Origin: Aureimonas sp. AU12 | GTDB taxonomy: Bacteria; Pseudomonadota; Alphaproteobacteria; Rhizobiales; Rhizobiaceae | DNA length: 64,000 nt | Direction: 5' to 3' | Assembly (NCBI RefSeq): GCF_001463705.1 | Contig: NZ_BBWH01000052.1 | Location: 1 to 64,000 of the forward strand | Part shown: positions 63,342 through 64,000 of the stretch, one piece after another | Numbering within the stretch: the first letter of the stretch is position 1 | How the letters are laid out: every line of letters begins with the position of its first letter | The notes under the pieces: generated by a model | Database searches by the model: none | The model's input: only the letters and a program-made list of their open reading frames with translations | Told to the model about the DNA's origin: nothing | Translations under genes and position numbers: made by a program

Positions 63342-63648
63342 GCGCGCAATCTGCCTTCGTGAAGCGGGATAGCGGCACCTTGGGGCTTGGAGCTTGTGCG
63401 GACGTGATGACCTTACCGAATGATGAAGGATGGAGGAGTGCAGCGCACCGTGCCGCCGGCGATCGCAGCGGCCGGGGCGGGCCGAGAAAGGCGGGCGGGA
63501 GGTCCCCTCCCCTCATCGCACGGCCCCCGAACGAAAACACCCTCCGGACCTTGCGGTCCGAAGGGTGCGACGGGAGCCGGCCCCGGGTTCCGCCGACCGA
63601 AAGCCGGCCGGCGACACCTGTGGGAACCTCCTGGCCCGTTCCGTTCGA
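63342..63648. other. Intergenic region between flagellin gene and fliF
   Basis: Holds the flagellin terminator near its right end and, presumably, the fliF promoter near 63342-63450. No small gene or repeat was recognised in the rest. Confidence 0.5.
63538..63567 (-). terminator. Terminator of the flagellin gene
   Basis: CACCCTCCGGACC and GGTCCGAAGGGTG pair with one mismatch around loop TTGC; on the minus strand TTTTCGTT follows. It ends the flagellin transcript. Confidence 0.8.
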
Positions 63649-64000
63649 TTACTGGAACAGACGCAGGATGTTCTGCGAGGACTGGTTGGCGATCGAGAGC
63701 GCCTGCACGCCGAGCGACTGCTTGACCTGCAGTGCCTGGAGCTTGGTGGACTCTTCCGACATGTCGGCGTCGATGAGGTTGCCGACGCCCTTGTCGATCG
63801 TGTCCATCAGCGTGTTGACGAACGACTTCTGCATGTCGATGCGCGAGGCGACCGAACCGAGGTTCGCAGCCGCTTCCGTCACCTTGGTGATGGCCGAGTT
63901 GACGTTCGAGATGTAGGACGACAGCACCGCCGAGATCTGCGTCTTGCTGATGGCGCCCTTCGACGTCAGGCCGTTGGCCGAGATGTCCATGTCGGCGATC
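63649..64000 (-). CDS. Flagellin, C-terminal part (truncated by window edge)
   Basis: The last 116 residues or so of a flagellin are visible: SNVNSAITKVTEAAANLGSVASRIDMQK, shown by landmarks ANLGSVASRIDMQ, NLIDADMSEESTKLQ and the end QSLGVQALSIANQSSQNILRLFQ (ending SSQNILRLFQ). This is the conserved D0/D1 C-terminal coiled region that packs the filament core. The N terminus lies beyond the window. Production is probably controlled by the FlaF/FlbT pair encoded at 50485-51292. Confidence 0.95.
   Translation of the reverse strand, partial: IADMDISANGLTSKGAISKTQISAVLSSYISNVNSAITKVTEAAANLGSVASRIDMQKSFVNTLMDTIDKGVGNLIDADMSEESTKLQALQVKQSLGVQALSIANQSSQNILRLFQ

Overview
The window is GC-rich, densely packed bacterial DNA whose gene content points to an alphaproteobacterium of the Hyphomicrobiales (Rhizobiales). 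The evidence is the sinorhizobial-type flagellar block (motB-motC-fliK-rem-flgE-flgK-flgL-flaF-flbT-flgD-fliQ-flhA-fliR), the FlaF/FlbT pair, a Rem/FtcR regulator, DUF1217 and a UvrB with long extra termini. Aurantimonadaceae is a guess only. No tRNA, rRNA or CRISPR array was seen.

Positions 1-11316 hold mostly housekeeping genes: the end of a DUF3095 gene, an aspartate aminotransferase, a glutathione S-transferase, a PRC-barrel protein, a Cu/Zn superoxide dismutase, an acyl-CoA thioesterase, DUF3088, an extensin-like LAS-type protein, DUF805 and uvrB. Positions 11317 to about 13290 form an AT-rich island directly after uvrB. It carries one defence-type reverse transcriptase, an AT-rich noncoding leader with hairpins, and a perfect 8-bp hairpin that would bury the ribosome binding site of the RT gene. 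This is the best candidate for an under-described system. Positions 13304-15306 encode small exported proteins and a Tat-exported beta carbonic anhydrase. Two of the small genes share a near-identical 21-bp upstream element.

Positions 15952-19001 hold a VOC protein, an M24 peptidase, a cupin and a SHOCT-related protein. Positions 19131-31865 look like one surface-glycan and signalling locus. It has four glycosyltransferase modules, one of them fused to a polysaccharide-deacetylase domain, and a nucleotide-sugar dehydrogenase. Running divergently is an ABC-exporter-like protein whose nucleotide-binding domain has lost its catalytic motifs, followed by a cyclic-nucleotide-binding protein, an MBL hydrolase and a class III cyclase. 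On the opposite strand, 31873-39746 is an operon of a stand-alone deacetylase (homologous to the fused domain), a GNAT protein and a complete peptide-type ABC importer. A secreted alpha/beta hydrolase, a Crp/Fnr regulator and a small acidic protein follow.

Positions 42478-64000 are flagellar genes, all on the minus strand and mostly linked by 4-nt overlaps: flagellin (partial), fliF, a FliH-like gene, motB, motC, fliK; then rem with its own terminator; then flgE-flgK-flgL-flaF-flbT-flgD-fliQ ending in a terminator; then flhA-fliR-FliJ-like-rod-binding protein-FlgN-like-FliL-like-DUF1217.
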